Shown here one piece after another: positions 16,168 through 25,558 of a stretch of DNA of 64,000 nt; the stretch's first letter is position 1; every line of letters begins with the position of its first letter. The stretch spans positions 3,257,001 to 3,321,000 of the forward strand of contig NZ_CP146608.1 of the NCBI RefSeq assembly GCF_037113415.1, in the 5' to 3' direction. The notes beneath the pieces were generated by a model. It saw nothing but the letters and a program-made list of their open reading frames with translations. It ran no database searches and was not told the origin of the DNA. Origin of the DNA: Devosia sp. XK-2. Lineage in GTDB: Bacteria; Pseudomonadota; Alphaproteobacteria; Rhizobiales; Devosiaceae. The translations under genes and the position numbers were made by a program.

Positions 16168-16739
16168 TCCTCGCCGCCGCCCGGCCTGGCCTCGCTCTCC
16201 AATTGCTGCGCAAGCTTCATGAGCGCCCGGTCCCGGATGCCCAACCGCACCAGATGCTGGGCGGTATTGAGCACATAATCGACATTGCGACCCGATATGC
16301 CCACCCCGGCCCGGATCATGGCCAATTGCGCCTCAAGGCTGAGCTGGCCGGCAAATTGCTCATGGCTTTCATCGACCACATAGGTCAGCGCCTTGACCCG
16401 TTGCCCATCGGCCAGCGTGACCGGCCGCCAAACATCGCGATAAACCGCTGTCACCAGCTCTCGCGCATCGAGATAGGCCCGCACCTCTGCCCAATCGCTT
16501 TTCGGCACCTCGAAGGCCATGCCCCGGCACGAACCGCCCCGCGTTAGCCCGAAGACCAGGCCCGGGACGTCCGGGGTGCCTCTATGATGGTGGGAAATGA
16601 TCGACAGCGAACGATGGGCGCCACGCAAAAGCCCCTGTTGCGCATTGAGATAGGCAAAGCCCGGATTCCAGATCAGCGAACCATAGCCAAAAACCCAATG
16701 CGTATTGCCGGGCGTCTCTAACTCTTCCCTATTCGCCAT
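16155..16739 (-). CDS. Gamma-glutamylcyclotransferase, ChaC family (copy 2)
   Basis: The second ChaC-type protein in the window, 194 residues, about the usual size. The substrate loop GYGSL is at 18-22 (WVFGYGSLIWNPGF), and RGGSCRGMAFEV and VKALTYVVD match the family. It lacks the N-terminal extension of copy 1 and the two are clearly diverged, so this is an old duplication or two subfamilies. The reaction is probably glutathione to 5-oxoproline and Cys-Gly. It converges on the SOS-box gene with a 13-base overlap. Confidence 0.88.
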   Translation of the reverse strand: MANREELETPGNTHWVFGYGSLIWNPGFAYLNAQQGLLRGAHRSLSIISHHHRGTPDVPGLVFGLTRGGSCRGMAFEVPKSDWAEVRAYLDARELVTAVYRDVWRPVTLADGQRVKALTYVVDESHEQFAGQLSLEAQLAMIRAGVGISGRNVDYVLNTAQHLVRLGIRDRALMKLAQQLESEARPGGGEDQAA

Positions 16740-16890
16740 AGCGCAACCACTTTCACCCTTAGGCTATCGACCCCGAATGTGCCGGGCAAGACCATGATAG
16801 GCCTGTCTGGCAATGGGGGCATATGTGGCGTCTTCCACGCGCGATGCAAACCCGCTTCTGACGAGACCGCAGCAAGGATATGAAGAGGCC

Positions 16891-17862
16891 ATGAAAAAAC
16901 GAATCATCATCCTGGGCGGCATCGTCCTCACCCTCGTTCTGGCCTGGACCGGGGCCTGGTTCTTCTTTGCCGGCCAATTGCGCCAGCAGATCGAAGTGCT
17001 GGCCCTTGCCGATGGCGAAACTGCCCCGCAACTGGTCTGCACCGATCTCGCTATTGGCGGCTTCCCCTTCCGCTTCGATGCCGAATGCAGCAATGCCGCG
17101 CTGGTTTCGGGCGACCTTCTGGTGCAAATCCCCTATATGCGGGTCAGCGCCATGGTTTATCGGCCCAATCACCTGCTGGGTTCGCTCACCGGTCCCCTGG
17201 CCATTTCCGATGCATTCACCGGGGCCCGCCAGGAGGTCGACTGGACCGATAGCGAAGCCAGCCTGCGGCTCGAAAACTGGCGGATCGCGCGTTTCTCCAT
17301 CCTTGCCAATGCCGTCACCTGGACCGATCAGTTGTTCGGCGACACGCTGATCGCCTCGGCCGGGCATATCGAAGCGCATCTGCTCGACATGCCCGAGCAG
17401 CACGATCCGCAAACCGGCCGTGCGGCCCTTGCCGGCTATCTGCGCGCCGACGATATTTCCGCCCCCGGTATCGACCTCAGCCAGACCAATGCCGAGGTGG
17501 AGCTGGAGGTCACAGCCCTGCCCGACGACATCCGCAATTGGGGTCTGGGGCCCATGCTACCCGATTGGCAGCAGGCCGGGGGCAAATTGCGCATTGTGGG
17601 CATTCGCGCCAATGATGGCGGTGCCGACCTCGATGCCAGCGGCGAATTGGCGCTCGATGCGCAGGGCTATCCCACCGGCACGCTGAGCATCAACTCGCTT
17701 GGCGTCGCCGAGCGCATCGGCCCCTATATCGAGGAGCCCTGGCGCACCCTGGTGCTGGGCGTGCCCGGCGAGGATGGCCGGCACAAGAACCAGCTCAACT
17801 TTGCTGGTGGCGGCCTGTCCTCGGGCCTGGTGCCGATCGCGGCGCTGGCGCCGCTGTTCTAG
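16891..17862 (+). CDS. DUF2125 domain protein
   Basis: A 323-residue protein with a single N-terminal helix (about 4-26; KKRIIILGGIVLTLVLAWTG) that anchors or exports it, followed by a beta-rich body of the DUF2125 family. That family is confined largely to alphaproteobacteria and has no known role. The start ATG 16891 follows GAAGAGG. An upstream ATG (16813) is open but has no support. It stands between divergent chaC copy 2 and convergent tyrC. Confidence 0.85.
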   Translation: MKKRIIILGGIVLTLVLAWTGAWFFFAGQLRQQIEVLALADGETAPQLVCTDLAIGGFPFRFDAECSNAALVSGDLLVQIPYMRVSAMVYRPNHLLGSLTGPLAISDAFTGARQEVDWTDSEASLRLENWRIARFSILANAVTWTDQLFGDTLIASAGHIEAHLLDMPEQHDPQTGRAALAGYLRADDISAPGIDLSQTNAEVELEVTALPDDIRNWGLGPMLPDWQQAGGKLRIVGIRANDGGADLDASGELALDAQGYPTGTLSINSLGVAERIGPYIEEPWRTLVLGVPGEDGRHKNQLNFAGGGLSSGLVPIAALAPLF

Positions 17863-17902
17863 CCCTTCTCCTCACCGGGGAGATTTGCCCTATGGGACGG
17901 GC

Positions 17903-18874
17903 TCAAGCATCGTCCCCGCCGCCATGTTCGCGGACAAAGGGCACGTCCGGGACGGGCGGGCTTTCATGCGGGCGACCGAAATCGGGGGCGGCGGTTTCCT
18001 GCCCCGCATCGATGATCGAGCGGCGGATGGCGCGGGTGCGGGTGAACATGGCTTCCAGCGCGGCGCCATCGCCATTGCGCACGGCGCGCTGCAGCACGGA
18101 AAGGTCCTCGCTGAAGCGGCCCAGCATTTCCAGAACCGCATCCTTATTGGTCAGGAACACATCGCGCCACATGACCGGGTCGGAGGCGGCAATGCGAGTG
18201 AAATCGCGAAAGCCCGAGGCCGAGAACTTGATGACTTCGGACTGCGTTGCCGCCTCGAGATCGGCCACCGTGCCTACGATATTGTAGGCGACCAGATGCG
18301 GAATATGGCTGGTAATGGCCAGAACCATGTCGTGATGGGCCGCGTCCATGCATTCAACGTCAGACCCCATGGCCTGCCAGAAGGCAACCAGCTTGTCGGT
18401 ATCGGCCTGCGGCACGCCATCGGTGGGGGTCAGCACGCACCAGCGCCCGGCAAAAAGCTCGGCAAAGCCGGCCGAGGGGCCTGAATGCTCGGTGCCCGCA
18501 ATGGGATGGCCGGGAATGAAGCTGACGCCCTCTGGCACATGCGGGCCGACGACCCTGACCACATGTTCCTTGACCGAACCGACATCGGAAAGAATCGCAC
18601 CGGGCTTGAGATGCGGGCCGATCTGCGCAGCCAGGGCGCCATAGGCCCCCACTGGCGCGCAGAGGATGACAAGATCGGCACCCTGCACCGCCTCGGCCGC
18701 ATCGAGCGTATAAATATCGCCCAGGCCCAGTTCGCGAGCTTCATCGAGGGTTTCCTGCCGCCGCGTGGCGATGGAAATGACCTCGACCAGCCCTTGTCGC
18801 CGGGCCGCCAGGGCAATTGAGGAACCGATCAGGCCGATGCCGACCAGCGCCAGTTTGCGGAAATGCACGCTCAT
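17903..18874 (-). CDS. tyrC: Prephenate/arogenate dehydrogenase
   Basis: Oxidative step of tyrosine synthesis, cytoplasmic, NAD(P)-linked. The dinucleotide motif GIGLIGSS is at 12-19, and the catalytic region holds HPIAGTEHSG and SHIPHLVAYN. At 323 residues it is a little long because of a Pro/Gly-rich tail. Its start overlaps the end of hisC by four bases; a hisC-like aminotransferase next to tyrC is the usual cyclohexadienyl-dehydrogenase arrangement, since the aminotransferase can also use aromatic substrates. Confidence 0.92.
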   Translation of the reverse strand: MSVHFRKLALVGIGLIGSSIALAARRQGLVEVISIATRRQETLDEARELGLGDIYTLDAAEAVQGADLVILCAPVGAYGALAAQIGPHLKPGAILSDVGSVKEHVVRVVGPHVPEGVSFIPGHPIAGTEHSGPSAGFAELFAGRWCVLTPTDGVPQADTDKLVAFWQAMGSDVECMDAAHHDMVLAITSHIPHLVAYNIVGTVADLEAATQSEVIKFSASGFRDFTRIAASDPVMWRDVFLTNKDAVLEMLGRFSEDLSVLQRAVRNGDGAALEAMFTRTRAIRRSIIDAGQETAAPDFGRPHESPPVPDVPFVREHGGGDDA

Positions 18875-19965
18875 TGAATGTCATCCATGGATTTGAGCAC
18901 ATCGGCCACGCCGCGCATGGCCGCTTCCGAGCCGATGGAAATGCGCAGCCCATTGTCGATGCCATAGGAAGCGCCGATTTCGCGCACGATATAACCCGCC
19001 TGAGCCAGGGTTTCGAAGGCCTTGGCCGCCAAAGCGGGCGTCTCGAACAACACCATGACGAAATTGGCCTGGCTGGGCACCACACGCATACGATTGCCCG
19101 AAAGCTCTGCCGTCAGCCAATCCCGCCATTGCGCATTATGCGCCTTGAGCTTCTCGTTGAACGCGGCGTCGCGCGCAGCGGCGGCCCCGGCCATCTGCGC
19201 GGGCAGATTGACATTGAACGGGCCGCGAATGCGATTGATGGCATCGACAATATGGTCGGGCCCAACCATCCAGCCGATGCGGGCTGCCGCCAGGCCCATT
19301 TTGGAGAAGGTCCGCACCATGACGACATTGTCCTTGCTCAGGGCCAGCTCGAGCCCCACCGCAAAATCGGCGGCGGTGACATATTCGGCATAGGCATTGT
19401 CGATGACCAGCAGGATATCGGGACGCAGCCCCGCATGCAGGCGCTCGACTTCGCTGGTGCTGAGATAGGTGCCGGTGGGATTATTGGGATTGGCCAGCCA
19501 AACCACCTTGGTCCGCTCCGTCACCGCGGCCAGAAGCGCATCGACATTTGCGGTGTAGTCGGTTTCCTCGACCAGGACGATCTGGGCGCCAGCGGCCTTG
19601 GTAATGATCGGATAGACCGAAAAGCCGAACCGGTTCATCACCGCCTCGTCGCCTTCACCCAGATAGGTCTGGGCCAGGAGATGCAGCAGATCGTCCGAGC
19701 CATTGCCGCAGACAATGGCATTGGGGTCCACGCCATGCACATCGCCCAAAGCCTTGCGCAACAGGCGCGAAGAGCCTTCGGGATAGATTTCCAGATGCGC
19801 GGCAGCCTCCGCGAAAGCCGCCATCGCCTTGGGGCTGGCGCCAAGCGGAGATTCATTCGCTGAAAGCTTGACGGTCTTGCTACCCGGCGCGCCGGACTTG
19901 CCCGGCAGATAGGGCGCAATATCAAGAATTCCAGGCTGTGGCGTGGGACGCTTTATATCGGACAT
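18871..19965 (-). CDS. hisC: Histidinol-phosphate/aromatic aminotransferase
   Basis: A PLP-dependent fold-type I aminotransferase of 364 residues. The PLP lysine is Lys222 (TFSKMGLAAARIG); ANPNNPTGT (158-166) and IDNAYAEY (188-195) bind the cofactor. The start ATG 19965 gives MSDIKRPTPQPGILDIAPYL, the normal HisC opening; an in-frame ATG at 20061 has no homologous sequence. Coupling with tyrC suggests it also serves tyrosine and phenylalanine synthesis. Confidence 0.92.
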   Translation of the reverse strand: MSDIKRPTPQPGILDIAPYLPGKSGAPGSKTVKLSANESPLGASPKAMAAFAEAAAHLEIYPEGSSRLLRKALGDVHGVDPNAIVCGNGSDDLLHLLAQTYLGEGDEAVMNRFGFSVYPIITKAAGAQIVLVEETDYTANVDALLAAVTERTKVVWLANPNNPTGTYLSTSEVERLHAGLRPDILLVIDNAYAEYVTAADFAVGLELALSKDNVVMVRTFSKMGLAAARIGWMVGPDHIVDAINRIRGPFNVNLPAQMAGAAAARDAAFNEKLKAHNAQWRDWLTAELSGNRMRVVPSQANFVMVLFETPALAAKAFETLAQAGYIVREIGASYGIDNGLRISIGSEAAMRGVADVLKSMDDIQ

Positions 19966-20077
19966 GAGACGATTTCTAACCGGCAGGAAAAGCCGGGCGG
20001 ACCATAGTGAAATCAAGACGTAATGGCAAAGGCTTCGAGGCGACTGCCGGCCAAATCGCATCGAACTGGGCGAGATC

Positions 20078-20809
20078 TTATCCGCTGCGCGCCGTGGCCG
20101 TGCTCATCCCTGGCAATCTGACATAGCGCTCGGCGCGCTTGCGGCGCGGCACGGCGGGGAAAGCCTCCTTGCGCGCGCGGATGCAGATGACCCCGCTCAT
20201 GGCCGGACCGAGCATGCGTCCGAACCCCTCGAAAAAGCGCGGATATTTGAGCACCAGGCGCGACTGGAATGGCGGCAGGAACAGAGCATCGCGCCAGACT
20301 TCGGGCACGAAGGAATGGTCGCGCAACAGCTTGTCGAGCTGGCCGCCCGAATAGGGATTCCCCTGCCCGAAAGGGGTGTTGTCGCGCTGCGCCCAGATGC
20401 CCCGGCGCCGCGGCACCACCAGCAGTAGATGCCCATTGGGCGCCGTGACCCGCCACAGCTCGCGCATCAATTCTTCCGCATCGGCCACATGTTCGAGCGC
20501 ATGAATGGCGATGGTAAGATCAATGGCAGCGTCTGTGAGCGGCATTTCGAGCGGGTCGCACAACACGGTGCGCGACGGGCCCTCGCGCGGCCAGGCCGAG
20601 GCCCCCTGCCGCTCGGGCATGAAGGCCAGCACCCGCTCGGCCGGCTCCAGCGCAAAGCGCAAATAGGGCGTGGCAAAGCCCAGCCCCAGAACCCTGCGTC
20701 CCTTGAGATCGCCGGCAAGTTCGATGACCTGTTCGCGCACCAGCGCCCGCGACAGGCGCCCGAGCGGGGACTTGTAAAAACCGATAAGGCGGACGACATC
20801 GCTGGTCAT
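20078..20809 (-). CDS. Class I SAM-dependent methyltransferase
   Basis: A 243-residue methyltransferase-11-type protein. The SAM motif I is VLGLGFATP (about 39-47), with the glycine pattern altered from GxGxG. DLTIAIHALEHVADAEELMRE is the typical motif around the post-motif His-Glu pair. The C-terminal half is basic with Arg-rich stretches. The substrate is unknown. It lies divergent from gloB with 103 bases between starts, a pairing I recall in Hyphomicrobiales. Confidence 0.85.
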   Translation of the reverse strand: MTSDVVRLIGFYKSPLGRLSRALVREQVIELAGDLKGRRVLGLGFATPYLRFALEPAERVLAFMPERQGASAWPREGPSRTVLCDPLEMPLTDAAIDLTIAIHALEHVADAEELMRELWRVTAPNGHLLLVVPRRRGIWAQRDNTPFGQGNPYSGGQLDKLLRDHSFVPEVWRDALFLPPFQSRLVLKYPRFFEGFGRMLGPAMSGVICIRARKEAFPAVPRRKRAERYVRLPGMSTATARSG

Positions 20810-20912
20810 GACCGGACAGTGCCAAAGGCCGATGAACTTGTCCAATGCGGCATTGTCATTGCGTCGGACGCTCCCTAGCTTGCGGGCACAAAGGATTCGA
20901 AGGAGACAGAAT

Positions 20913-21680
20913 ATGGGCCTGATCGTGGACGTATTCGCCGCCCGCAGCGACAATTTCGGCTATCTGGTGCATGACCAGGCCTCCGGACGCACCGCTGCCA
21001 TCGACGCGCCCGAAGCCGGCCCCATCCGCGAGGCGCTCATCCAGCGCGGCTGGACGCTGACCGACATTTTCATCACCCATCACCACATCGACCATGTCGA
21101 GGCCATTGCCGAATTGAAGTCCGCCTTTGGCGCGCGCGTGGTCGGCCCGCGCGACGAGGCCGACAAGATCGAAGGGCTCGACGAGCTGGTGGGCGATGGT
21201 GACACCATCGAGCTTGGCGAAAGCCGCTTTGCCGTGATGGCAACGCCCGGCCATACGCTGGGCCACGTGGTGTTTTACGATGCCGAGGGTGGGCACCTGT
21301 TCTCAGCCGATGCCCTGTTTTCGCTCGGCGTGGGGCGCATGTTCGAGGGCACGCCCGGACCCATGTGGGCGGGATTGACGCGCCTGCGCGATCTGCCCGA
21401 CGAAACCCTGGTCTATTGCGGTCACGAATATACCCAATCCAATGCCCGCTTTGCCCTTTCCATCGACCCCGACAATGCGGCGCTCAAGGCCCGCGCCGCC
21501 GAAGTCGATGCGCTACGCGCGGCGGGCCGGCCAACCATCCCCTTCAATCTGGGTGAGGACAAAAAAGCCAATCCGTTCCTCCGCGCCGATATGCCGGAAA
21601 TGGCCAAGGTCTACGGCCTCGAAGGGGCGGACCCCGCCGAGGTTTTCGCCGCCATCCGCAAGGGCAAGGACAACTTCTAG
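20913..21680 (+). CDS. gloB: Hydroxyacylglutathione hydrolase (glyoxalase II)
   Basis: Hydrolyses S-D-lactoylglutathione to lactate and glutathione, the second step of methylglyoxal removal. The binuclear metal motif HxHxDH is at 56-61 (THHHIDH), with further ligands in TPGHTLGH and YCGHEYT. AAGGAG precedes the ATG by eight bases; length 255. Methylglyoxal synthase (mgsA, 48283-48645) is in the same window, and ChaC enzymes act on the same glutathione pool. A strong terminator follows at 21714-21743. Confidence 0.93.
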   Translation: MGLIVDVFAARSDNFGYLVHDQASGRTAAIDAPEAGPIREALIQRGWTLTDIFITHHHIDHVEAIAELKSAFGARVVGPRDEADKIEGLDELVGDGDTIELGESRFAVMATPGHTLGHVVFYDAEGGHLFSADALFSLGVGRMFEGTPGPMWAGLTRLRDLPDETLVYCGHEYTQSNARFALSIDPDNAALKARAAEVDALRAAGRPTIPFNLGEDKKANPFLRADMPEMAKVYGLEGADPAEVFAAIRKGKDNF

Positions 21681-21713
21681 TCTCCCGCCCGAGCAAGGAA
21701 GGCTGACATTGCC

Positions 21714-21743
21714 AAAGGGCCGCCCGGCAACGGGTGGCCCTTT
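21714..21743 (+). terminator. Strong stem-loop after gloB
   Basis: AAAGGGCCGCCCG-gcaa-CGGGTGGCCCTTT forms a 13-base-pair stem (one G-U) with a GCAA loop, 34 bases after the gloB stop. The 3' arm ends in TTT. This is a likely intrinsic terminator. Confidence 0.75.
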
Positions 21744-21783
21744 GAATTGAATTGCCTGTGAACCGATCACTTTTGCGGATCGA

Positions 21784-21799
21784 ACTTCGTTAACGAAGT
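21784..21799. promoter_or_regulatory. 16-base perfect palindrome upstream of the 21881 gene
   Basis: ACTTCGTTAACGAAGT is self-complementary over all 16 bases and contains TTAAC; TTACC follows so that TTAA-N7-TTAC resembles a CtrA box. A second dyad, CCCC-tatt-GGGG, lies 25 bases downstream. Both are between the gloB terminator and the next gene, where a promoter is expected. Confidence 0.5.
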
Positions 21800-21880
21800 G
21801 TTACCATCTGGCACGGCGCTTGCCCCTATTGGGGTATGGTGTCGCATGTTCTGTTCCATTCCGGGACAGGGCGACCCGAA

Positions 21881-22153
21881 ATGGTACAGGCAATGTCCGA
21901 TCTGGCACAAAGCGAAACAGTTTCTTGCCATCTACCCGTGGTGCAGGACCCGGCCGGGCCGCGCCCCTCGCTGGCCCGCAGCGCCCCGACAGCCGCCTTT
22001 GTCAGCCAATTGATCGCCGCCCGCGCCCATATGCCCACCCAGCGCACCCGCCGCATGGGCACCAATGAAGGCGCAGTCGGCGCCTATGGACAGACGGCAC
22101 GCCTCACCCAGCGGCGCATGCCGCAGGGCTATCGGAAGACTGTTTTGGCCTAG
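21881..22153 (+). CDS. Small basic hypothetical protein
   Basis: Ninety residues, soluble, basic at its C-terminal half (TQRTRRMG, RLTQRRMPQGYRK). The core PTAAFVSQLIAARAHMPTQR plus a following AYG motif resembles short uncharacterised proteins that I recall from Hyphomicrobiales. No catalytic motif is seen. The ATG at 21881 was chosen because the resemblance starts near it; an in-frame start at 21836 is possible. The upstream region carries two palindromes. It converges on the membrane protein at 22163 with a nine-base gap. Confidence 0.6.
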   Translation: MVQAMSDLAQSETVSCHLPVVQDPAGPRPSLARSAPTAAFVSQLIAARAHMPTQRTRRMGTNEGAVGAYGQTARLTQRRMPQGYRKTVLA

Positions 22154-22162
22154 AAGGCCAGC

Positions 22163-22615
22163 CTAGCTCATCGAGACATCGCGGCTGGCCGAGGTGATCG
22201 AGACGGTGAAGCCTGCCACCACATCGATCAGGCTCATCACCATGAGCAGGAAAAAGACCGAGCTCGAGGCCGCGCCCACCAGCAGGAATTCGACCAGGAA
22301 CGCCACAAACACCAGCATGGACAGCATATGCTCGATGATCGAGGAGCGCGCCGTATTGGTGGATTTGAGCACTTCGAAGAACAAGAGGATAATGCCGATC
22401 ACGAGCAGGAAATCGCCAGCCGTGATGGCCCAGGGCATGCCCGAGGGCATGGGAATGGCGAACAGGCCCGCGCCCCAATTGACCGGATTGCCGCCGAAAA
22501 ACAGGAAAACAGCGAGATTATAGAGCACGAAAGGCACAATCAGCAGCGGGATGATAAAGCCATTGCCCTTACGGCGCGGCGCGCGGCCTGTGGGCAGGAT
22601 GACGGTTTCGCTCAT
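22163..22615 (-). CDS. Four-helix integral membrane protein, unknown function
   Basis: A 150-residue protein with four predicted helices (about 19-42, 60-85, 94-116 and 118-142), starting MSETVILPTGRAPRRKGNG. The Arg/Lys-rich N-terminus before helix 1 suggests an N-in topology. GGAGG is eight bases before the ATG. I recognise no named family. The next gene, at 22803, is divergent. Confidence 0.8.
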   Translation of the reverse strand: MSETVILPTGRAPRRKGNGFIIPLLIVPFVLYNLAVFLFFGGNPVNWGAGLFAIPMPSGMPWAITAGDFLLVIGIILLFFEVLKSTNTARSSIIEHMLSMLVFVAFLVEFLLVGAASSSVFFLLMVMSLIDVVAGFTVSITSASRDVSMS

Positions 22616-22802
22616 ATCTCTGGCCTCCGCGAATGTGGCGCGCAGCATGCCAGAGCTTTGGCAATGGCGGAAGAGCAGCCGCCCCGGCAAAGGAAATTGC
22701 CGGCCATGTTCAAACCGCGCCCCGTCAAACGTCGCGTCGATAGCTGCCAATAATAAGGGGCAGCACATTGATGGCCCATTAGGGCCAATAGGAGGACGAC
22801 CC

Positions 22803-23282
22803 ATGGCCAATGCCAAGAACACAATCTGCATCTGGTATGATACCGGCGCCGAAGAGGCCGCCAATTTCTATGCGGCAACCTTTCCCGATACCCGCGTCAC
22901 CGCTGTGCACCGGGCGCCAAGTGACAATCCCTCCACCCAGGCCGGTGCAGTGCTGACCGTGGAATTCTCCGTAATGGGCATTCCCTGCATCGGGCTCAAT
23001 GGCGGCCCCGCCTTCAAGCACACCGAAGCCTTTTCCATGCAGATCGCCACCGAGGACCAGGCAGAAACCGACCGCTATTGGAACGCCATTGTCGGCAATG
23101 GCGGCGAGGAAAGCATGTGCGGCTGGTGCAAGGACAAATGGGGTATTTCCTGGCAGATCACCCCACGCGCCCTCAGCGAGGCCATGCAGGCCGGCGGCGA
23201 GGCAGGCAAGCGCGCCTTCGATGCCATGATGGACATGAAAAAGATCGACGTGGCGAAAATCGAGGCGGCCGTCAGGGGCTGA
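22803..23282 (+). CDS. VOC-fold protein, PhnB/3-demethylubiquinone-methyltransferase-like
   Basis: A 159-residue vicinal-oxygen-chelate fold protein. The ICIWYDTGAEEAANFYAATF opening and GIPCIGLNGGPAFKHTEAFS centre are the hallmark of the family annotated 3-demethylubiquinone-9 3-methyltransferase (PF06983), although that name is misleading and the true reaction is unknown. AGGAGG precedes the ATG closely. CGWCKDKWGISWQ near 105-117 is the conserved second half. Confidence 0.88.
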   Translation: MANAKNTICIWYDTGAEEAANFYAATFPDTRVTAVHRAPSDNPSTQAGAVLTVEFSVMGIPCIGLNGGPAFKHTEAFSMQIATEDQAETDRYWNAIVGNGGEESMCGWCKDKWGISWQITPRALSEAMQAGGEAGKRAFDAMMDMKKIDVAKIEAAVRG

Positions 23283-23300
23283 AAACGCCGCAGGTTCACC

Positions 23301-24032
23301 CTAGACGGGACGCACCAGCGCCAATTGCTCCTCAGCATGCGCATCACGCCAGCACACGGCGGCCTCCCAGGCTGCCGACGCCTGGCCAACAAGATCTTGC
23401 ATATCCGGCGCATACCTGGCCGCATTGTGCGGCAGATTGAGATCCAGGTCCGAAACATCGACATGGGCCTCGTCCCAATCGATGAAACCCACCCGCTCGG
23501 CCGTAATGCGGATATTGCGCGGATTGGGATCGCCATGGACCACCGAGCGCGGGCGCCCGACAAGCCTTGACCAGGCCGCGCGGCATCTCTCGACGGCCTC
23601 CGCTGGCATGGCGTCGAGATTGATGCGCGTGCCCGAATTGTCCGTCAGCAGGTCGGTGGACGATTTCCAACCGGGACGCTGTGGCCAGTCCCGCGTCAAC
23701 TCGTGCAACTGGCGCAGCGCACCGGCGACGCGGCTCCAGTCTTCGGCAGTTTGCGGAGACACACCCTCGACATAGGTCATGACGACCAGACCATCGGCAA
23801 AGAGCGCACCATCGGTCGTGGGGATGGGCAACGGCACGCTCATGCCGTTGCTCGACAGATGCAGCATCAGCTCGGTTTCCCAACCGAGATCGGCGGCGCC
23901 CCGCTGCCCCACCCGGCCAACGGCCAATTGGCCATTGACGCGCAGGCTCCACACATCATTCGCGACCCCGCCCGCCAAGCGGTCGACGCGCACGACATCG
24001 CTGCCCCAGCGGCCGAGGGCCTCCCAGCCCAT
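23301..24032 (-). CDS. Aminoglycoside phosphotransferase (APH)-fold kinase
   Basis: A 243-residue kinase-like protein. The catalytic loop is HGDPNPRN (166-173, Asp168) and the metal-binding Asp is in IDWDEA (184-189). The N-lobe is short. APH-fold proteins phosphorylate small molecules such as homoserine, choline or antibiotics; nothing here identifies the substrate, and resistance should not be assumed. It starts three bases after the fumC stop on the same strand, so it is probably translated from the fumC message. Confidence 0.85.
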   Translation of the reverse strand: MGWEALGRWGSDVVRVDRLAGGVANDVWSLRVNGQLAVGRVGQRGAADLGWETELMLHLSSNGMSVPLPIPTTDGALFADGLVVMTYVEGVSPQTAEDWSRVAGALRQLHELTRDWPQRPGWKSSTDLLTDNSGTRINLDAMPAEAVERCRAAWSRLVGRPRSVVHGDPNPRNIRITAERVGFIDWDEAHVDVSDLDLNLPHNAARYAPDMQDLVGQASAAWEAAVCWRDAHAEEQLALVRPV

Positions 24033-24035
24033 GGG

Positions 24036-25436
24036 CTACTTCTTGAGCTTCAAAGGCCCGACCATTTGCTCGGGCTTCACCTCGGCGTCGAATTCTTCCG
24101 CCGTCAGCAGGCCCAGTTCGATGGCGGTTTCCTTGAGCGTCGAGCCGTTCTTGTGGGCGGTCTTGGCGATCTTGGCGGCATTGTCGTAGCCGATCTTGCG
24201 GTTGAGTGCGGTCACCAGCATTAGCGACTGGTCGACAAGCTGCTTGATGCGCTTGGCGTCCGGTTCGATGCCCACGGCGCAATTGTCATTGAACGACTTG
24301 GCGGCATCGGCGAGCAGGCGCACCGACTGCAGGAAATTGTAGGCAATGACGGGCTTGAAGACATTAAGCTCGAAATTGCCCTGGCTGGCGGCAAAGCCGA
24401 TAGCCGCGTCATTGCCCATGACCTGGGCCACAACCATGGTCATGGCTTCGGACTGGGTCGGGTTGACCTTGCCCGGCATGATCGAGGAGCCCGGCTCGTT
24501 TTCCGGGATGGTGATTTCGCCCAGGCCCGAACGGGGGCCGGAGGCGAGCCATCGCACGTCATTGGCGATCTTCATAAAGGCAGCAGCAAGCTGCTTGAGC
24601 GCGCCCGACGTGCCCACAAAGGCGTCGTGACCGGCCAGCAGCGCGAACTTGTTCGGCCCGGTCTTGAAGTCGCGACCGGTGAGCGAAGCAATTTCGGCTG
24701 CGACGGTGACGGCATAGTCGGGATGGGCATTGAGCCCGGTGCCGACTGCAGTGCCGCCCAGAGCCAGTTCCTTCAATTGCGGCATGGTCGCCTTGATGGC
24801 CGCCAGGGCATAATCGATCTGCGCCACCCAGCCCGAGATTTCCTGGCCCAGGGTCAGCGGCGTTGCATCCTGCAAATGGGTACGGCCGATCTTGACCACA
24901 TCCATGAATTCTTCGGACTTGGCAGCCAATGTGTCGCGCAGCAGCAGCACGCGCTCATAGAGATAGCCTTCCACCGCCTCGACCGCCGCAATGTGCATCG
25001 CGGTGGGATAGGTGTCATTGGAGCTCTGGCTCATATTGACATGGTCATTGGGATGGACGGGTTTTTTCGACCCCATTGTGCCACCGGCCATTTCGATGGC
25101 GCGGTTGGAAATGACCTCGTTGACATTCATGTTCGACTGCGTGCCCGAGCCGGTCTGCCAGACCACCAGCGGGAAATGATCGCTGAGCTTGCCGGCAATG
25201 ACTTCATCGGCCGCGGCAACGACGAGGTCGCGCGTGGCTTCGTCCATCAACCCCAGCTTGAAATTGGCCAGCGCCGCCGCTTTCTTGAGGATGCCGAAAG
25301 CGGTGATGATCTCGGTCGGCATCTTTTCGCCGCCGATGTCGAAATTCATGAGGCTCCGGGCGGTCTGCGCGCCATAATACTTGTCACTGGGAACCTCGAT
25401 CTGGCCCATAGTGTCCGATTCAACGCGCGTGCTCAT
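24036..25436 (-). CDS. fumC: Class II fumarate hydratase
   Basis: Interconverts fumarate and malate in the TCA cycle; iron-independent tetramer. [13 protein letters not shown] (95-107) and the flexible signature loop [11 protein letters not shown] (316-326) are complete, with the catalytic His in [10 protein letters not shown]. Length 466, standard. It is co-directional with the APH-fold gene downstream. rpmF is 122 bases upstream, separated by a terminator. Confidence 0.96.
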   Translation of the reverse strand: MSTRVESDTMGQIEVPSDKYYGAQTARSLMNFDIGGEKMPTEIITAFGILKKAAALANFKLGLMDEATRDLVVAAADEVIAGKLSDHFPLVVWQTGSGTQSNMNVNEVISNRAIEMAGGTMGSKKPVHPNDHVNMSQSSNDTYPTAMHIAAVEAVEGYLYERVLLLRDTLAAKSEEFMDVVKIGRTHLQDATPLTLGQEISGWVAQIDYALAAIKATMPQLKELALGGTAVGTGLNAHPDYAVTVAAEIASLTGRDFKTGPNKFALLAGHDAFVGTSGALKQLAAAFMKIANDVRWLASGPRSGLGEITIPENEPGSSIMPGKVNPTQSEAMTMVVAQVMGNDAAIGFAASQGNFELNVFKPVIAYNFLQSVRLLADAAKSFNDNCAVGIEPDAKRIKQLVDQSLMLVTALNRKIGYDNAAKIAKTAHKNGSTLKETAIELGLLTAEEFDAEVKPEQMVGPLKLKK

Positions 25437-25484
25437 CCTTGCCCTCAGCTCCGGTTTGGCCGCTTCTCTAGGCGGCGGAAATAC

Positions 25485-25514
25485 AAAACGGCCGACCCTT
25501 TTGGGGGCCGGCCG
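25485..25514 (-). terminator. Intrinsic terminator of rpmF
   Basis: Read on the reverse strand: CGGCCGGCCCCC-aaaa-GGGTCGGCCG followed by TTTTG. The stem has an interior mismatch but both ends are GC-rich. It is 45 bases after the rpmF stop and before fumC. Confidence 0.7.
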
Positions 25515-25558
25515 CTGAATATCAGATAAAGCGCATCTGCGCCAAACAGCCTTTCGGC

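Noticed and set aside
23301..24032. Antibiotic-resistance aminoglycoside kinase
   Set aside because: Only the general APH fold is visible; chromosomal APH-fold enzymes mostly act on metabolites, and there is no mobile or resistance context.
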